Shown piece by piece: positions 48,492-56,276 of a stretch of DNA of 64,000 bases. The notes under the pieces were generated by a model that was given only the letters and a program-made list of their open reading frames with translations, ran no database searches and had not been told where the DNA came from. A program made the translations under genes and the position numbers. Position 1 is the stretch's first letter. Each line of letters begins with the position of its first letter. This stretch comes from Myxococcales bacterium (GTDB lineage: Bacteria > Myxococcota_A > Polyangia > Haliangiales > Haliangiaceae): positions 310,001 to 374,000 of the forward strand of contig JADJGV010000009.1 in NCBI GenBank assembly GCA_016707895.1, read 5' to 3'.

Positions 48492-49124
48492 TTGACCTAC
48501 CGCGACGACCTTGTGGCCGCACAGGCCCGGGCCGCTGCCGCCGAGCGCCGGGCAGCCGTTCTCGAGCAGCGCCTCGCGCGCGCCGCCGACGCGACCGTCA
48601 CGCCGCAGCCGGCGCGGATGGCGATCAGCCGCGACGGCGACGCGCTGGAGATCACCTGGCGGTGGCGGGGCTGGCGCCACCTGTACACCGCGGCGTTCGC
48701 GGCGGTGTGGGACGCGGTGCTGATCGCCTGGTACGGCAGCGGCATCGGCGCCGGCGAGTTCCTGTTCTCGCTCGCGCATCTCGCGGTGGGCGTGGTGATC
48801 ACCTACGAGGCCGCGGCCGGGCTGCTCAACCGCACCACCGTGCGCGCGCGCCCCGGCCAGCTGCAGATCCGCCACGCGCCGTTGCCGTGGCGCGGCACCC
48901 GCACGATCGAGCGCGACACGCTCGCCCAGCTGTACGTGCGCCGCATCGAGCGGGGCGGCCCCAACTCGACGGTGAGCTGGCAGCTGAGCGCGCTCCTGAC
49001 GACCGGGCGCGAGCTGCCGCTGGTGCGCGGGTTGCCCGACGTCGCCGAGGCCCGCTACCTCGAGCGCGAGGTCGAGCGCGCGCTGGCCATCCCCGACCGC
49101 CCGGTCGACGGCGAGGCCGGCTGA
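48492..49124 (+). CDS. Membrane protein with N-terminal coiled coil
   Basis: About 210 residues if it starts at the TTG at 48492; the ATG at 48618 is an alternative. The first 35 residues are an Ala/Arg-rich coiled coil (LVAAQARAAAAERRAAVLEQ). Two hydrophobic helices follow at about 65-85 and 90-110 (LYTAAFAAVWDAVLIAWYGS, FLFSLAHLAVGVVITYEAAA). The C-terminal 90 residues look like a PH-like beta domain (TVRARPGQLQIRHAPLPWRG, SWQLSALLTTGRELPLVRGL). Function unknown. Confidence 0.65.
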   Translation: MTYRDDLVAAQARAAAAERRAAVLEQRLARAADATVTPQPARMAISRDGDALEITWRWRGWRHLYTAAFAAVWDAVLIAWYGSGIGAGEFLFSLAHLAVGVVITYEAAAGLLNRTTVRARPGQLQIRHAPLPWRGTRTIERDTLAQLYVRRIERGGPNSTVSWQLSALLTTGRELPLVRGLPDVAEARYLEREVERALAIPDRPVDGEAG

Positions 49125-49141
49125 GCGGCGCGGCGCGACCG

Positions 49142-50578
49142 TCAGCGCTTCCAGCGGATCAGGAAGTTGAGGATGGCGCGGTGGCGCCGGGTGTACGGCG
49201 GGTAGAACAGATCGAGGATCGGCAGCTTCGGCGCGGTGAACACCGGCCGCAGCTTGGACACCTCGAGGAAGCCCTCGCGGCCGTGGTACTGGCCCATGCC
49301 GCTGGCGCCGACGCCGCCGAACGGCAGGTCGTGCTGCGCGACGTGCAGCATGCAGTGGTTGATCGTCACGCCGCCGGAGATCGTCTGCTGCAGCACGCGC
49401 TCCTCGGTGCTGGCGTCGTGGGTGAACAGGTACAGGCCGAGCGGGCGGTCGCGCGCGTTGACGTAGCCGATCACCTCGTCGAGCGAGCGGTAGGTCTTGA
49501 TCGGCAGGAGCGGCCCGAAGATCTCCTCCTGCATGATCAGCATCTCGTCGGTGACGCCCAGCACCAGGTGCGGCGGGATCTTGCGCAGGCCGTCGTCGAA
49601 CTGCGCGCCCGGCACCAGCGACACCAGCTCGGCGCCCTTGGCGGCGGCGTCGTCGAGCGTGGCCCGCAGCCGGCGGTAGGCCTTGGCGTCGATCACCGAC
49701 GTGTACTGGCTCGACGCCACGTCGGGGATGCGCTGCGGGACGATGCGGCGCGCGGCGGCGACGAACTGATCGCGCTTGGCCTCGGGGACGAACAGGTAGT
49801 CGGGCGCCAGGCAGGTCTGGCCGGCGTTCAGGAACTTGGCGTAGAGGATGCGCGCGGCGGCCTCGTCGACGTCGAAGTCCTCGGCGATGATCGTCGGCGA
49901 CTTGCCGCCCAGCTCGAGCGTGACCGGCGTCAGGTTCTCGGCGGCGGCGCGCATGACGGTGCGGCCGGCGTCGGCCGAGCCGGTGAAGATGAGGTGGTCG
50001 TAGGGCAGGGCCGAGAAGTCCTGGCCGCGCACGCCGGGCAGGATCGCGACCACCTCCTCGGGCAGCTCGGCGAGCACCTTCTCGGCGAGCAGCCGGCACA
50101 GGTGCTGCGAGTTGGCCGCCATCTTGATCATCGCGCGGTTGCCGGCGGCCAGCGCGCTGGTCAGCGGGCTGATGGTCAAGAACAGCGGGTAGTTCCACGG
50201 CGAGACGATGCCGACGACGCCCTTGGGCATCGGCACCACGCGGTTGTGGCCGGTGGCGAACAGCGCCGAGACGTGGCGGCGCTCGGGCGCCATCCACTTC
50301 TTCAGGTGCTTGGCTGCGTCGCGCAGGCCGTCGACCGAGGTGAACAGCTCGGCGATCATCGACTCCTCGGCGGCGCGGTGGCCGAAGTCGGCGCTGATCG
50401 CCGCCGCGATCTCCTTGCGGTTGTCGACCAGCACCCGATCGATCGTGCGCAGGTGGTGCAGCCGCTCCTCGTAGCTCGGGTACGGCTGCCGCAGGTACGC
50501 CTCGCGCTGCAGCTTGAAGACGCGCTGCGCCTCGTTCTCGACCGTGTCGATGGTCCGGGCCTGTCGGGTCTGCGCCAT
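49142..50578 (-). CDS. Coniferyl-aldehyde-dehydrogenase-like aldehyde dehydrogenase
   Basis: 478 residues from the ATG at 50578, with GGAGG five bases before it. It oxidises an aldehyde to the acid with NAD(P)+. It has the family segment GVVGIVSPWNYPLFLTISPL, the general base Glu in PVTLELGGKSPTIIAEDFDV, the catalytic Cys in KFLNAGQTCLAPDYLFVPE and the late INHCMLHVAQHDLPFGGVGA then SGMGQYHGREGFLEVSKLRP. This class (CALDH-like) acts on aromatic or medium-chain aldehydes; the real substrate is unknown. No alcohol dehydrogenase partner is nearby. Confidence 0.9.
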   Translation of the reverse strand: MAQTRQARTIDTVENEAQRVFKLQREAYLRQPYPSYEERLHHLRTIDRVLVDNRKEIAAAISADFGHRAAEESMIAELFTSVDGLRDAAKHLKKWMAPERRHVSALFATGHNRVVPMPKGVVGIVSPWNYPLFLTISPLTSALAAGNRAMIKMAANSQHLCRLLAEKVLAELPEEVVAILPGVRGQDFSALPYDHLIFTGSADAGRTVMRAAAENLTPVTLELGGKSPTIIAEDFDVDEAAARILYAKFLNAGQTCLAPDYLFVPEAKRDQFVAAARRIVPQRIPDVASSQYTSVIDAKAYRRLRATLDDAAAKGAELVSLVPGAQFDDGLRKIPPHLVLGVTDEMLIMQEEIFGPLLPIKTYRSLDEVIGYVNARDRPLGLYLFTHDASTEERVLQQTISGGVTINHCMLHVAQHDLPFGGVGASGMGQYHGREGFLEVSKLRPVFTAPKLPILDLFYPPYTRRHRAILNFLIRWKR

Positions 50579-50827
50579 GGGAGCCTCCACGACCGAGATA
50601 CGCCCGGCGAGGGTCGGTGGCAAGCCGCGCCGGCTTACGTGGCCTCACCGGGGCGGGTCAGCAGTGATGGGGATGCGCAAGCCGAGCGTCAGCGAGGCTG
50701 TCGCCCGGTCGGCGCCCCGGCAGCGCGACGCGCCACGACGCTGCGCTTTCCGCGATACGTCCGGGGCGCGCGTGGCTCTACCACGCCGGAGCACGAGCGA
50801 CCCGAACCCCCACCCGTGGAGGACACC

Positions 50828-51244
50828 ATGAAGCGAACGAGACGCCATCTGGCCCCCGCCATCCTCGCGACGATCATCCCGGCCGCCATGGCCTGTGGTC
50901 CAGGCTATGGTCCCGGTACCGGCACCGGGCCAAGCGGAGGGGGCGGCGAGGGGCCAGGGTTCGTTGGCGGGCCGTGCCTGGCCAAGGACCAGTGTCACAA
51001 GGGTGGCGCCTGCAACCTCGGCACGCAGATCTGCGACGAGGTGTCGACCGCGCAGTGCGGCACGATCGGATCGGACTGTTGCCCGCCGTCGAGCGCGTCG
51101 GGGCCGTGCGGGTTGGGCGGCTCGTGTGAGGGCGCGATCTGCCAGCCGTGTGGCCACAAGGGCCAGGTGTGCTGCCCCGGGTTCAACATCGCCGAGTGCA
51201 CGTGCGAGCCCGGCCTGACCTCCACCGGTGTCGACTGCCAGTGA
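50828..51244 (+). CDS. Cys-rich lipoprotein
   Basis: 138 residues. A GGAGG precedes the ATG at 50828. The signal ends in a lipobox (IPAAMACGPGYG), followed by a Gly/Pro-rich linker (GPGTGTGPSGGGGEGPGF). The mature part has 16 further Cys in a knot-like pattern (CLAKDQCHKGGACNLGTQIC, GSDCCPPSSASGPC, GQVCCPGFNIAECTCEPGL), suggesting a compact disulfide-linked domain on the cell surface. It resembles Dickkopf- or EB-like Cys modules in spacing only; function unknown. Confidence 0.75.
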   Translation: MKRTRRHLAPAILATIIPAAMACGPGYGPGTGTGPSGGGGEGPGFVGGPCLAKDQCHKGGACNLGTQICDEVSTAQCGTIGSDCCPPSSASGPCGLGGSCEGAICQPCGHKGQVCCPGFNIAECTCEPGLTSTGVDCQ

Positions 51245-51322
51245 TCGCGCGACGGGCCGGCCGGGATCGATGATGGCGGCCAGCCCGATTCCCATCGAGC
51301 GCCTACCTGGTCGGCGTTGGCG

Positions 51323-52627
51323 CTACGCCTCGCCGCGCTTCTCGACCAGCTCGATGCCGATGGCCTTGAGCAGCTGGTTGGGCGGGGTGCCGCCGATCTG
51401 GACGATCACGTCGTCGTTGGCGAGCGCCTCGACGTGGTGGTCGCGGCGCAGCTCGACGTGGTGCTCGGTGATGCGCACGACCTCGGTGCCGAGGTGCGGC
51501 GTGATGGCGCCGCTGGCGAAGGCGGCCTCGATGCGGGCGCGCACCGAGGCGCGCAGGCGGGCCAGCTCGGCGCGGCGGTACGACAGGCCGACCGAGGCGG
51601 CGACCCCGGCCAGGCCCAGCGCGCAGTCGGCCGCGGCGTTGCCGCCGCCCACGACCAGCACGTGGCGGCCGGCGAAGGCGGTGGGCTCGATCATGCGGTA
51701 GCTGACCTTGGCCAGGTCCTCGCCGGGGACGCCGAGCTGGCGCGGCGCGCCGCGGCGGCCGAGCGCCAGCACGACGTTGGCGGCCGGCTCGTCGAGGCCG
51801 TCGCCGATGACCCGCCAGCGGCCGGCCTCCTCGATCAAGCCGTCGACGCGCACGCCCTCGCGGATCGGCAGCTGGGTGCGCTCGCGGATGTCGTCCCACA
51901 GCGCCAGCAGGTCCTCCTTGGACATGGTCTTGCGGCGCACCGTGCCGTAGCCGGGCAGCTCGAGGTTGCCGGTCATCACCACCTTGGCCCGCGGGTAGTG
52001 GGTGATCGTGCCGCCGAACGCCGCCTGCTCGAGCACCAGCACCCGCAGGCCGTGGGCCATCAGCGCCAGCGCGCTGCCCAGGCCGGCCGGGCCCGCGCCG
52101 ACGACGATCGCGTCGAGCTCGCCGGCGCGGCCGCGGCGCCCCGCGCGAGCGATGTCGTCGCCGGCCTGCCGGGCCTGGGCGATCGCGTTCTTGATGAGGC
52201 CCATGCCGCCGAGCTCGCCGACCACGTACACGCCGGGGTGGCTGGTCTCGAAGCTGGCGTTGACCCTGGGCAGCTCGACGCCGCGGGTGGCGGTGCCGAA
52301 CACCAGCTTGATCGCGCCGACCGGGCACGCCGCCAGGCACGCGCCGTGGCCCACGCACGCCAGCGGGTTGATCAGCCGGGCGCGGCCGTCGGTGATGCCC
52401 AGGATCTCCTGCTCGGGGCAAGCGCGGACGCAGGCGCCCGAGCCGATGCAGTCGTCGAGATCGATCACCGGGTGCAGCGAGCTGGGCAGCGCGTCCTCGC
52501 CGAGCGCGGCGATGTCGTCGTGGATCTGCGCGGCGCGGCCGTGGCGCCGGCGATCGATCCACGTCCACGCGAGGTACGGCACCCCGGCGGCGGCGACCAG
52601 CGCGACGATGACGACGAAGCCGCTCAT
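51323..52627 (-). CDS. Membrane-anchored ferredoxin/FAD-NAD(P) oxidoreductase
   Basis: 434 residues. It has one N-terminal TM helix (FVVIVALVAAAGVPYLAWTW), then two ferredoxin-like motifs. Each lacks the second of the four usual Cys: C60-x2-S63-x2-C66-x3-C70 and C91-x2-H94-x2-C97-x3-C101. The rest is a two-domain pyridine-nucleotide-disulfide-type flavoprotein with GAGPAGLGSALALMAHGLRV (FAD, about 160) and VLVVGGGNAAADCALGLAGV (NAD(P), about 320) but no redox CxxC. It probably moves electrons between NAD(P)H or a ferredoxin and the neighbouring cytochromes. Its start overlaps the preceding cytochrome gene's stop (TGATG). It is the last gene of the cytochrome cluster. Confidence 0.85.
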   Translation of the reverse strand: MSGFVVIVALVAAAGVPYLAWTWIDRRRHGRAAQIHDDIAALGEDALPSSLHPVIDLDDCIGSGACVRACPEQEILGITDGRARLINPLACVGHGACLAACPVGAIKLVFGTATRGVELPRVNASFETSHPGVYVVGELGGMGLIKNAIAQARQAGDDIARAGRRGRAGELDAIVVGAGPAGLGSALALMAHGLRVLVLEQAAFGGTITHYPRAKVVMTGNLELPGYGTVRRKTMSKEDLLALWDDIRERTQLPIREGVRVDGLIEEAGRWRVIGDGLDEPAANVVLALGRRGAPRQLGVPGEDLAKVSYRMIEPTAFAGRHVLVVGGGNAAADCALGLAGVAASVGLSYRRAELARLRASVRARIEAAFASGAITPHLGTEVVRITEHHVELRRDHHVEALANDDVIVQIGGTPPNQLLKAIGIELVEKRGEA

Positions 52628-53316
52628 CAGTGGCGTCCGTTGGGGTGGCAGGCGGCGTTGCGGCAGAACTGGGGGTTGGCCGGGTCGCGGATCGCCGCGT
52701 ACCGACCCACCTCGTCGTGCTGACCGTCGGCGCGGCTGAGCGCGTGCTCGCCGGTGTGGCAGCCGACGCAGGTGACGTTCATGCCACCCATGTTGGAGCC
52801 CCGCGACGCGATGTGGCAGTCCGCGCACGGCATCTGGTGCGGGCCGGACGCGATCGGGAAGCGATCTTCGGGGTGATGTGGCGCCAACCCGTTGGGGTGG
52901 CAGGTCAGGCACGAGTTCCGGACCGCCGGATCCCAGCTGTATCCTGCCTCGTTGGGGTGCACAGCCAAGGTCGCGGCCTGGGTGTGGCAGGTCAAGCAGT
53001 CGGTGTTGGCGCCGTCGGTCGGCGCGCCGAGCGCGGCCTTGTGGCAGGCGCCGCAGTCGACCGCGGCGTGGGGCCCGGTGCGGATCGGGAAGTCGGCGTC
53101 GGGGTGCGGGCCGGCCGGGCGCCACGCGATCTGCGAGTGGCAGTCGCGGCAGGTGGTGGGCATGACGCCGACGTGGACCGGATCGCTGGCCTGCTCGTAG
53201 TTGGCGCGGTGGCACGCGTAGCAGTCGTTGTCGGCGATGCTGTCGGTGTTGGCGTGGCGCTCGAGGCCGCAGGCGGCCGTCAGCGCGGCGAGCAGGACGA
53301 GGGCGAGGGTGCGCAC
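52627..53316 (-). CDS. Hepta/octaheme c-type cytochrome lipoprotein
   Basis: 229 residues. I chose the GTG at 53316 because a GGAGG lies eight bases before it; an upstream GTG at 53325 is possible. It has the lipobox ALTAACGLER. Seven CXXCH heme sites are visible (CYACH, CRDCH, CGACH, CLTCH twice, CADCH, CVGCH), plus a C-terminal CRNAACH that could bind heme as a CX4CH site. Distal His residues are abundant (GPHPDADFPIRTGPHAAVDC). It should sit in the periplasm or on the outer membrane, and it shares its short N-terminal CYxCHxxNY pattern with the pentaheme protein encoded just upstream. Confidence 0.9.
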   Translation of the reverse strand: MRTLALVLLAALTAACGLERHANTDSIADNDCYACHRANYEQASDPVHVGVMPTTCRDCHSQIAWRPAGPHPDADFPIRTGPHAAVDCGACHKAALGAPTDGANTDCLTCHTQAATLAVHPNEAGYSWDPAVRNSCLTCHPNGLAPHHPEDRFPIASGPHQMPCADCHIASRGSNMGGMNVTCVGCHTGEHALSRADGQHDEVGRYAAIRDPANPQFCRNAACHPNGRH

Positions 53317-53317
53317 G

Positions 53318-53740
53318 TCAATCACCTCCGTCGCGGTGGCACTGCAGGCACCCGCTGGGGTTCGCCGGGTCGCGGTGGTGGGCGCTGGTGTGGCACAGCG
53401 CGCAGATCGTGTTGGCGCCGTCGGCGCTGGGGCCGCGGTCGGGGTCGTGGCACTCGAGGCAGGCGACGCCGCTGTGGTCGCCGCCGCGCGGGAAGCGCCC
53501 GGCGTGCGGGCCCTCGAGCGCCGGCTGCCAGGCGCTGGTCTTGTGGCAGTCGCCGCAGGCGCGGTGGTAGCGCGTCGGCTCGCTGGTGTGCGGCGGCGCG
53601 GTGGTCGCGACGTAGTTGCTGTGGTGGCAGGTGTAGCAGTCGTTGCCGCCGGTCTGGACCAGCGCCGGATCGTGATCGCGCAGGCAGCCGGCCGCGAGCG
53701 CCAGCGACGCGAACAGGGCGAGCGCGCGGGTGAGCGTCAT
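53318..53740 (-). CDS. Pentaheme c-type cytochrome lipoprotein
   Basis: 140 residues from the ATG at 53740. It has the lipobox LALAAGCLRDH. Five CXXCH sites (CYTCH, CGDCH, CLECH, CALCH, CLQCH) occupy only about 110 residues. It is paralogous to the next cytochrome (shared NDCYTCHHSNY/NDCYACHRANY and DGANTICALCH/DGANTDCLTCH). The start overlaps the barrel gene's stop (ATGA), so synthesis is coupled. A small electron shuttle or surface terminal for the barrel is the likely role. Confidence 0.92.
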   Translation of the reverse strand: MTLTRALALFASLALAAGCLRDHDPALVQTGGNDCYTCHHSNYVATTAPPHTSEPTRYHRACGDCHKTSAWQPALEGPHAGRFPRGGDHSGVACLECHDPDRGPSADGANTICALCHTSAHHRDPANPSGCLQCHRDGGD

Positions 53741-55368
53741 GGCGCCGGCCTCCAGGCGACGGTGGTGAGCACGGCCAGCGCGTCGCGATCCTCGCCGGTG
53801 GTGGCCGAGGCGGCGACGGCGACGTCGAGCGCGCGGTTGACGTGGTAGCGGCCGTCGAGCGCGAGCGCGTGGCTGACGAAGCGATCGAGCGCGCCGACGT
53901 ACGCGATCAGCTCCGGGCGGTAGCGCAGCGTGGCGTCCCAGCGCCGGCCGCGATCGAGGCCGACGCCGCCCTCGACCGCGTACCAGTCGAGGAACGCCGC
54001 GCGGCCGCCGCTGGCGCCGGCCAGGAGGCGCAGGCCCGGGCGCAGCTGGTACTCGCCGAGCGCGACCGCGGCGACGTCGTCGAAGGCGGTCGCGGTGGTG
54101 GTGCGGCTGGCGCGCAGGCTGGCGTCGACGCGCCAGGGCCCGCGGGTGAGCCCGGCCGAGGCCGCGGCGCCGATGGTGGTGTCGTCGCCGGCGCACGGCT
54201 CGGCGGCGGGGTCGGCGGCGACGTCGCCCGCGCGTCGCCAGCACAGCCAGCCGGCGGGGAGCGCCGCCTCGAGGCGCAGGCTGCGCTCGGGGCGGGCCAT
54301 CGCCACATCGAAGGACGCGCGCTGGCCGCGGCGCTGCCAGTCGAGCGCGGCGCCGGCGCCGGTGAGCTCGACCGCGGCGGCGCCCCACGGGTTGGCGGCG
54401 GCGAACGCCTGGGCGTCGGCCCACGCCGAGGCGGTGACCGCGCCGCGGCTGGCCTCGGCGGTGATGGCCGCGCGCCGCTCGTCGAGCTGGCCGCTCCAGG
54501 TCGAGCCCGCCAGCGTCAGCACCAGCCGCGGCTGCCACGGCGCGGCCGGCGCGTCGTAGCTGGCCTCGGCGCCGAACCGGGTCGCGCCGGTGTCGGGGCG
54601 GCCGTCGAGCGGATCGGGCACCAGGCCGCCGAAGCCGGCGAGCTCGAACGCGCCGACGCGGGCCATGCCGCGCACGCCGTCGAGCATGCCGACGCCCGAC
54701 GCCGCCCACGCGAGCCGGCCCACCGCCAGCCGCGGATCGTAGGCGTCGCCGTAGCGCAGCTGCGCGCGGTGGACCCACACCGGCGTGCGGGCGCCGGCGT
54801 GGCCGTCGAGCGAGCCGCGGCCGCTGAGGTCGACGTCGACGCTGAGCGGGCGATCGGTGCGGAGCTGGTACGACACCCGCGCGCGCAGGTCGGCGCTGGC
54901 GGTCGGCGCGCCGGCCAGCGCGGCCGCGCCGTGCAGCGTCAGCGCGGCGTGCAGCCGCCCGACCGGGCCGCCGCTGCCCAGCGGCACCGCCGCCGGGTGC
55001 TGCGCGTCGGCGGGGCGCGTGGCGTCGGGCCACTGCGCGCGCCAGCCGTCGAGCGGGCGCGGCGTCGGCATGCGCGCCACCGCGGCGGCGGCGGCGCCCG
55101 GCGTCACGTCGGCCGCGCCGGTCGCCCCGACGGCCAGCGGCGCGCCGGCCAGCGCCACCACCGCGGTGCCGGCGGTGGCGTCGACCACCACCAGCGCGCG
55201 ATCGCCGAAGCGCACGGTCACGCCGGGCGCGAGGCCGGCGTCGCGCCCGGGCGTCACGTAGGCGACGTCGCCGGCGGTGTCGACCACGGTGACCGCGATC
55301 GGCGCGGCCTGCGCGGCGGCCGACGCCGCGGCCAGCGCGAGCGCGGCGATCAGCGGGGCCGCCCTCAC
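53737..55368 (-). CDS. Predicted outer-membrane beta-barrel between cytochrome genes
   Basis: 543 residues from the GTG at 55368 (GTGA overlap with the decaheme gene). It has a signal peptide (LIAALALAAASAAAQA). A small N-terminal beta domain at about 25-95 (VAYVTPGRDAGLAPGVTVRF, ALVVVDATAGTAVVALAG) is probably periplasmic. From about 130 to the end it shows alternating strands with aromatic girdles typical of porins (LRARVSYQLRTDRPLSVDVD, RRWDATLRYRPELIAYVGAL, ALDVAVAASATTGEDRDALA). One strand region carries LCWRRAGDVAADPAAEPC. Embedded between multiheme cytochromes, it is the best candidate for the sheath of a porin-cytochrome complex, like MtrB or PioB. I see no sequence match to those families. 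Confidence 0.75.
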   Translation of the reverse strand: MRAAPLIAALALAAASAAAQAAPIAVTVVDTAGDVAYVTPGRDAGLAPGVTVRFGDRALVVVDATAGTAVVALAGAPLAVGATGAADVTPGAAAAAVARMPTPRPLDGWRAQWPDATRPADAQHPAAVPLGSGGPVGRLHAALTLHGAAALAGAPTASADLRARVSYQLRTDRPLSVDVDLSGRGSLDGHAGARTPVWVHRAQLRYGDAYDPRLAVGRLAWAASGVGMLDGVRGMARVGAFELAGFGGLVPDPLDGRPDTGATRFGAEASYDAPAAPWQPRLVLTLAGSTWSGQLDERRAAITAEASRGAVTASAWADAQAFAAANPWGAAAVELTGAGAALDWQRRGQRASFDVAMARPERSLRLEAALPAGWLCWRRAGDVAADPAAEPCAGDDTTIGAAASAGLTRGPWRVDASLRASRTTTATAFDDVAAVALGEYQLRPGLRLLAGASGGRAAFLDWYAVEGGVGLDRGRRWDATLRYRPELIAYVGALDRFVSHALALDGRYHVNRALDVAVAASATTGEDRDALAVLTTVAWRPAP

Positions 55369-56276
55369 CGCGCCCTCCCGCGCGGGTGGCACGCCAGGCA
55401 CGCAGCGGCCCGCCGGCTGGTGATCGCGGCGGTGGGGTGCTGCGCGCGCAGCGTGTCGGCGGCGTGGCAGCCGTCGCAGCGCACGCGCCGCGGCCGCTGC
55501 CGATCGACGTGGCAGCTCGCGCAGTCGGCGCCCTGGTGCGGGCCGGTCGACAGCGCGAACGACGCGTCGTGGCGCTGCGCGGCGCGGGCGGCGATCGACG
55601 ACGGCAGCATCGTCGGGTCGAACACCGCCGGCTTCCAGCCGCTGGTGCGGTGGCACTGGCCGCAGGTGCGCGGCAGCCGCGCGATCGTCGGATCGGCGGG
55701 ATCGCCGTCGTGGTCGGGGTGGGTCGCGGGGTCGCGGTAGTCGGCGGCGTGGCACGCGTAGCAGTCGGTCGGCACGCCGCTCCAGCTGCGCTCGCCGCGG
55801 GTGTGGCACGCGACGCAGTCGATGATCGCGTGCCGCCCGGTCAGCGGCATGCGGGTGCGGCGGTGGCGGGCCAGCGCGTCGGTGTCGCTCCACGCCGTCG
55901 CGGTGTGGCACTCGACGCAGGCGCCGGCGACGCGGCGCTGGTGCGGATCGCGGTGGCAGCCCTCGCAGGTCGACGGCGGCGTGCCCTGGCCCTGGTGGCA
56001 GCTCGCGCACGGCCGCTGGGCGTGGGCGCCGCGCAGCGGGAAGCCGGTGCGGTCGTGGTCGAAGCCCTGACCGCCGCCGGCGCTCATCGCCCAGCCGTCG
56101 GGCGTGTGGCACGCCGAGCAGTCGAGCTCGTCGACCAGGCCGCCGTGCGCGGCGGGCGCGGCGGGCGCGGCGGGCGCGGCCGGTGGTGGCGTCGGCGGCG
56201 TCGCGGTCGGCGGCGCGGCCACGGCGATCGCGGTCGCGATCGCGAGCGCCAGCACGACGGTGAGCCGCGCCATCAT
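55365..56276 (-). CDS. Decaheme c-type cytochrome
   Basis: 303 residues from the ATG at 56276, overlapping the stop of the 23-heme gene. A signal peptide (VVLALAIATAIAVAA) and an Ala/Pro linker (TPPTPPPAAPAAPAAPAAHG) precede ten CXXCH sites between about residues 55 and 300. Pairs of heme sites are preceded by distal-His motifs (FPLRGAHAQRPCASCH, MPLTGRHAIIDCVACH) that also occur in the 23-heme protein, so the two share ancestry. Ten hemes is the number found in the MtrA-type partners of porin-cytochrome complexes. It lies directly before the barrel gene and would suit threading through it. Confidence 0.93.
   Translation of the reverse strand: MMARLTVVLALAIATAIAVAAPPTATPPTPPPAAPAAPAAPAAHGGLVDELDCSACHTPDGWAMSAGGGQGFDHDRTGFPLRGAHAQRPCASCHQGQGTPPSTCEGCHRDPHQRRVAGACVECHTATAWSDTDALARHRRTRMPLTGRHAIIDCVACHTRGERSWSGVPTDCYACHAADYRDPATHPDHDGDPADPTIARLPRTCGQCHRTSGWKPAVFDPTMLPSSIAARAAQRHDASFALSTGPHQGADCASCHVDRQRPRRVRCDGCHAADTLRAQHPTAAITSRRAAACLACHPRGRAR

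Noticed and set aside
48464..51244. 926-codon plus-strand frame ending in the Cys-rich lipoprotein
   Set aside because: Its first 790 codons are the antisense of the aldehyde dehydrogenase gene and a shifted frame of the preceding gene. Only the last 138 codons, with their own ATG and GGAGG, are real.
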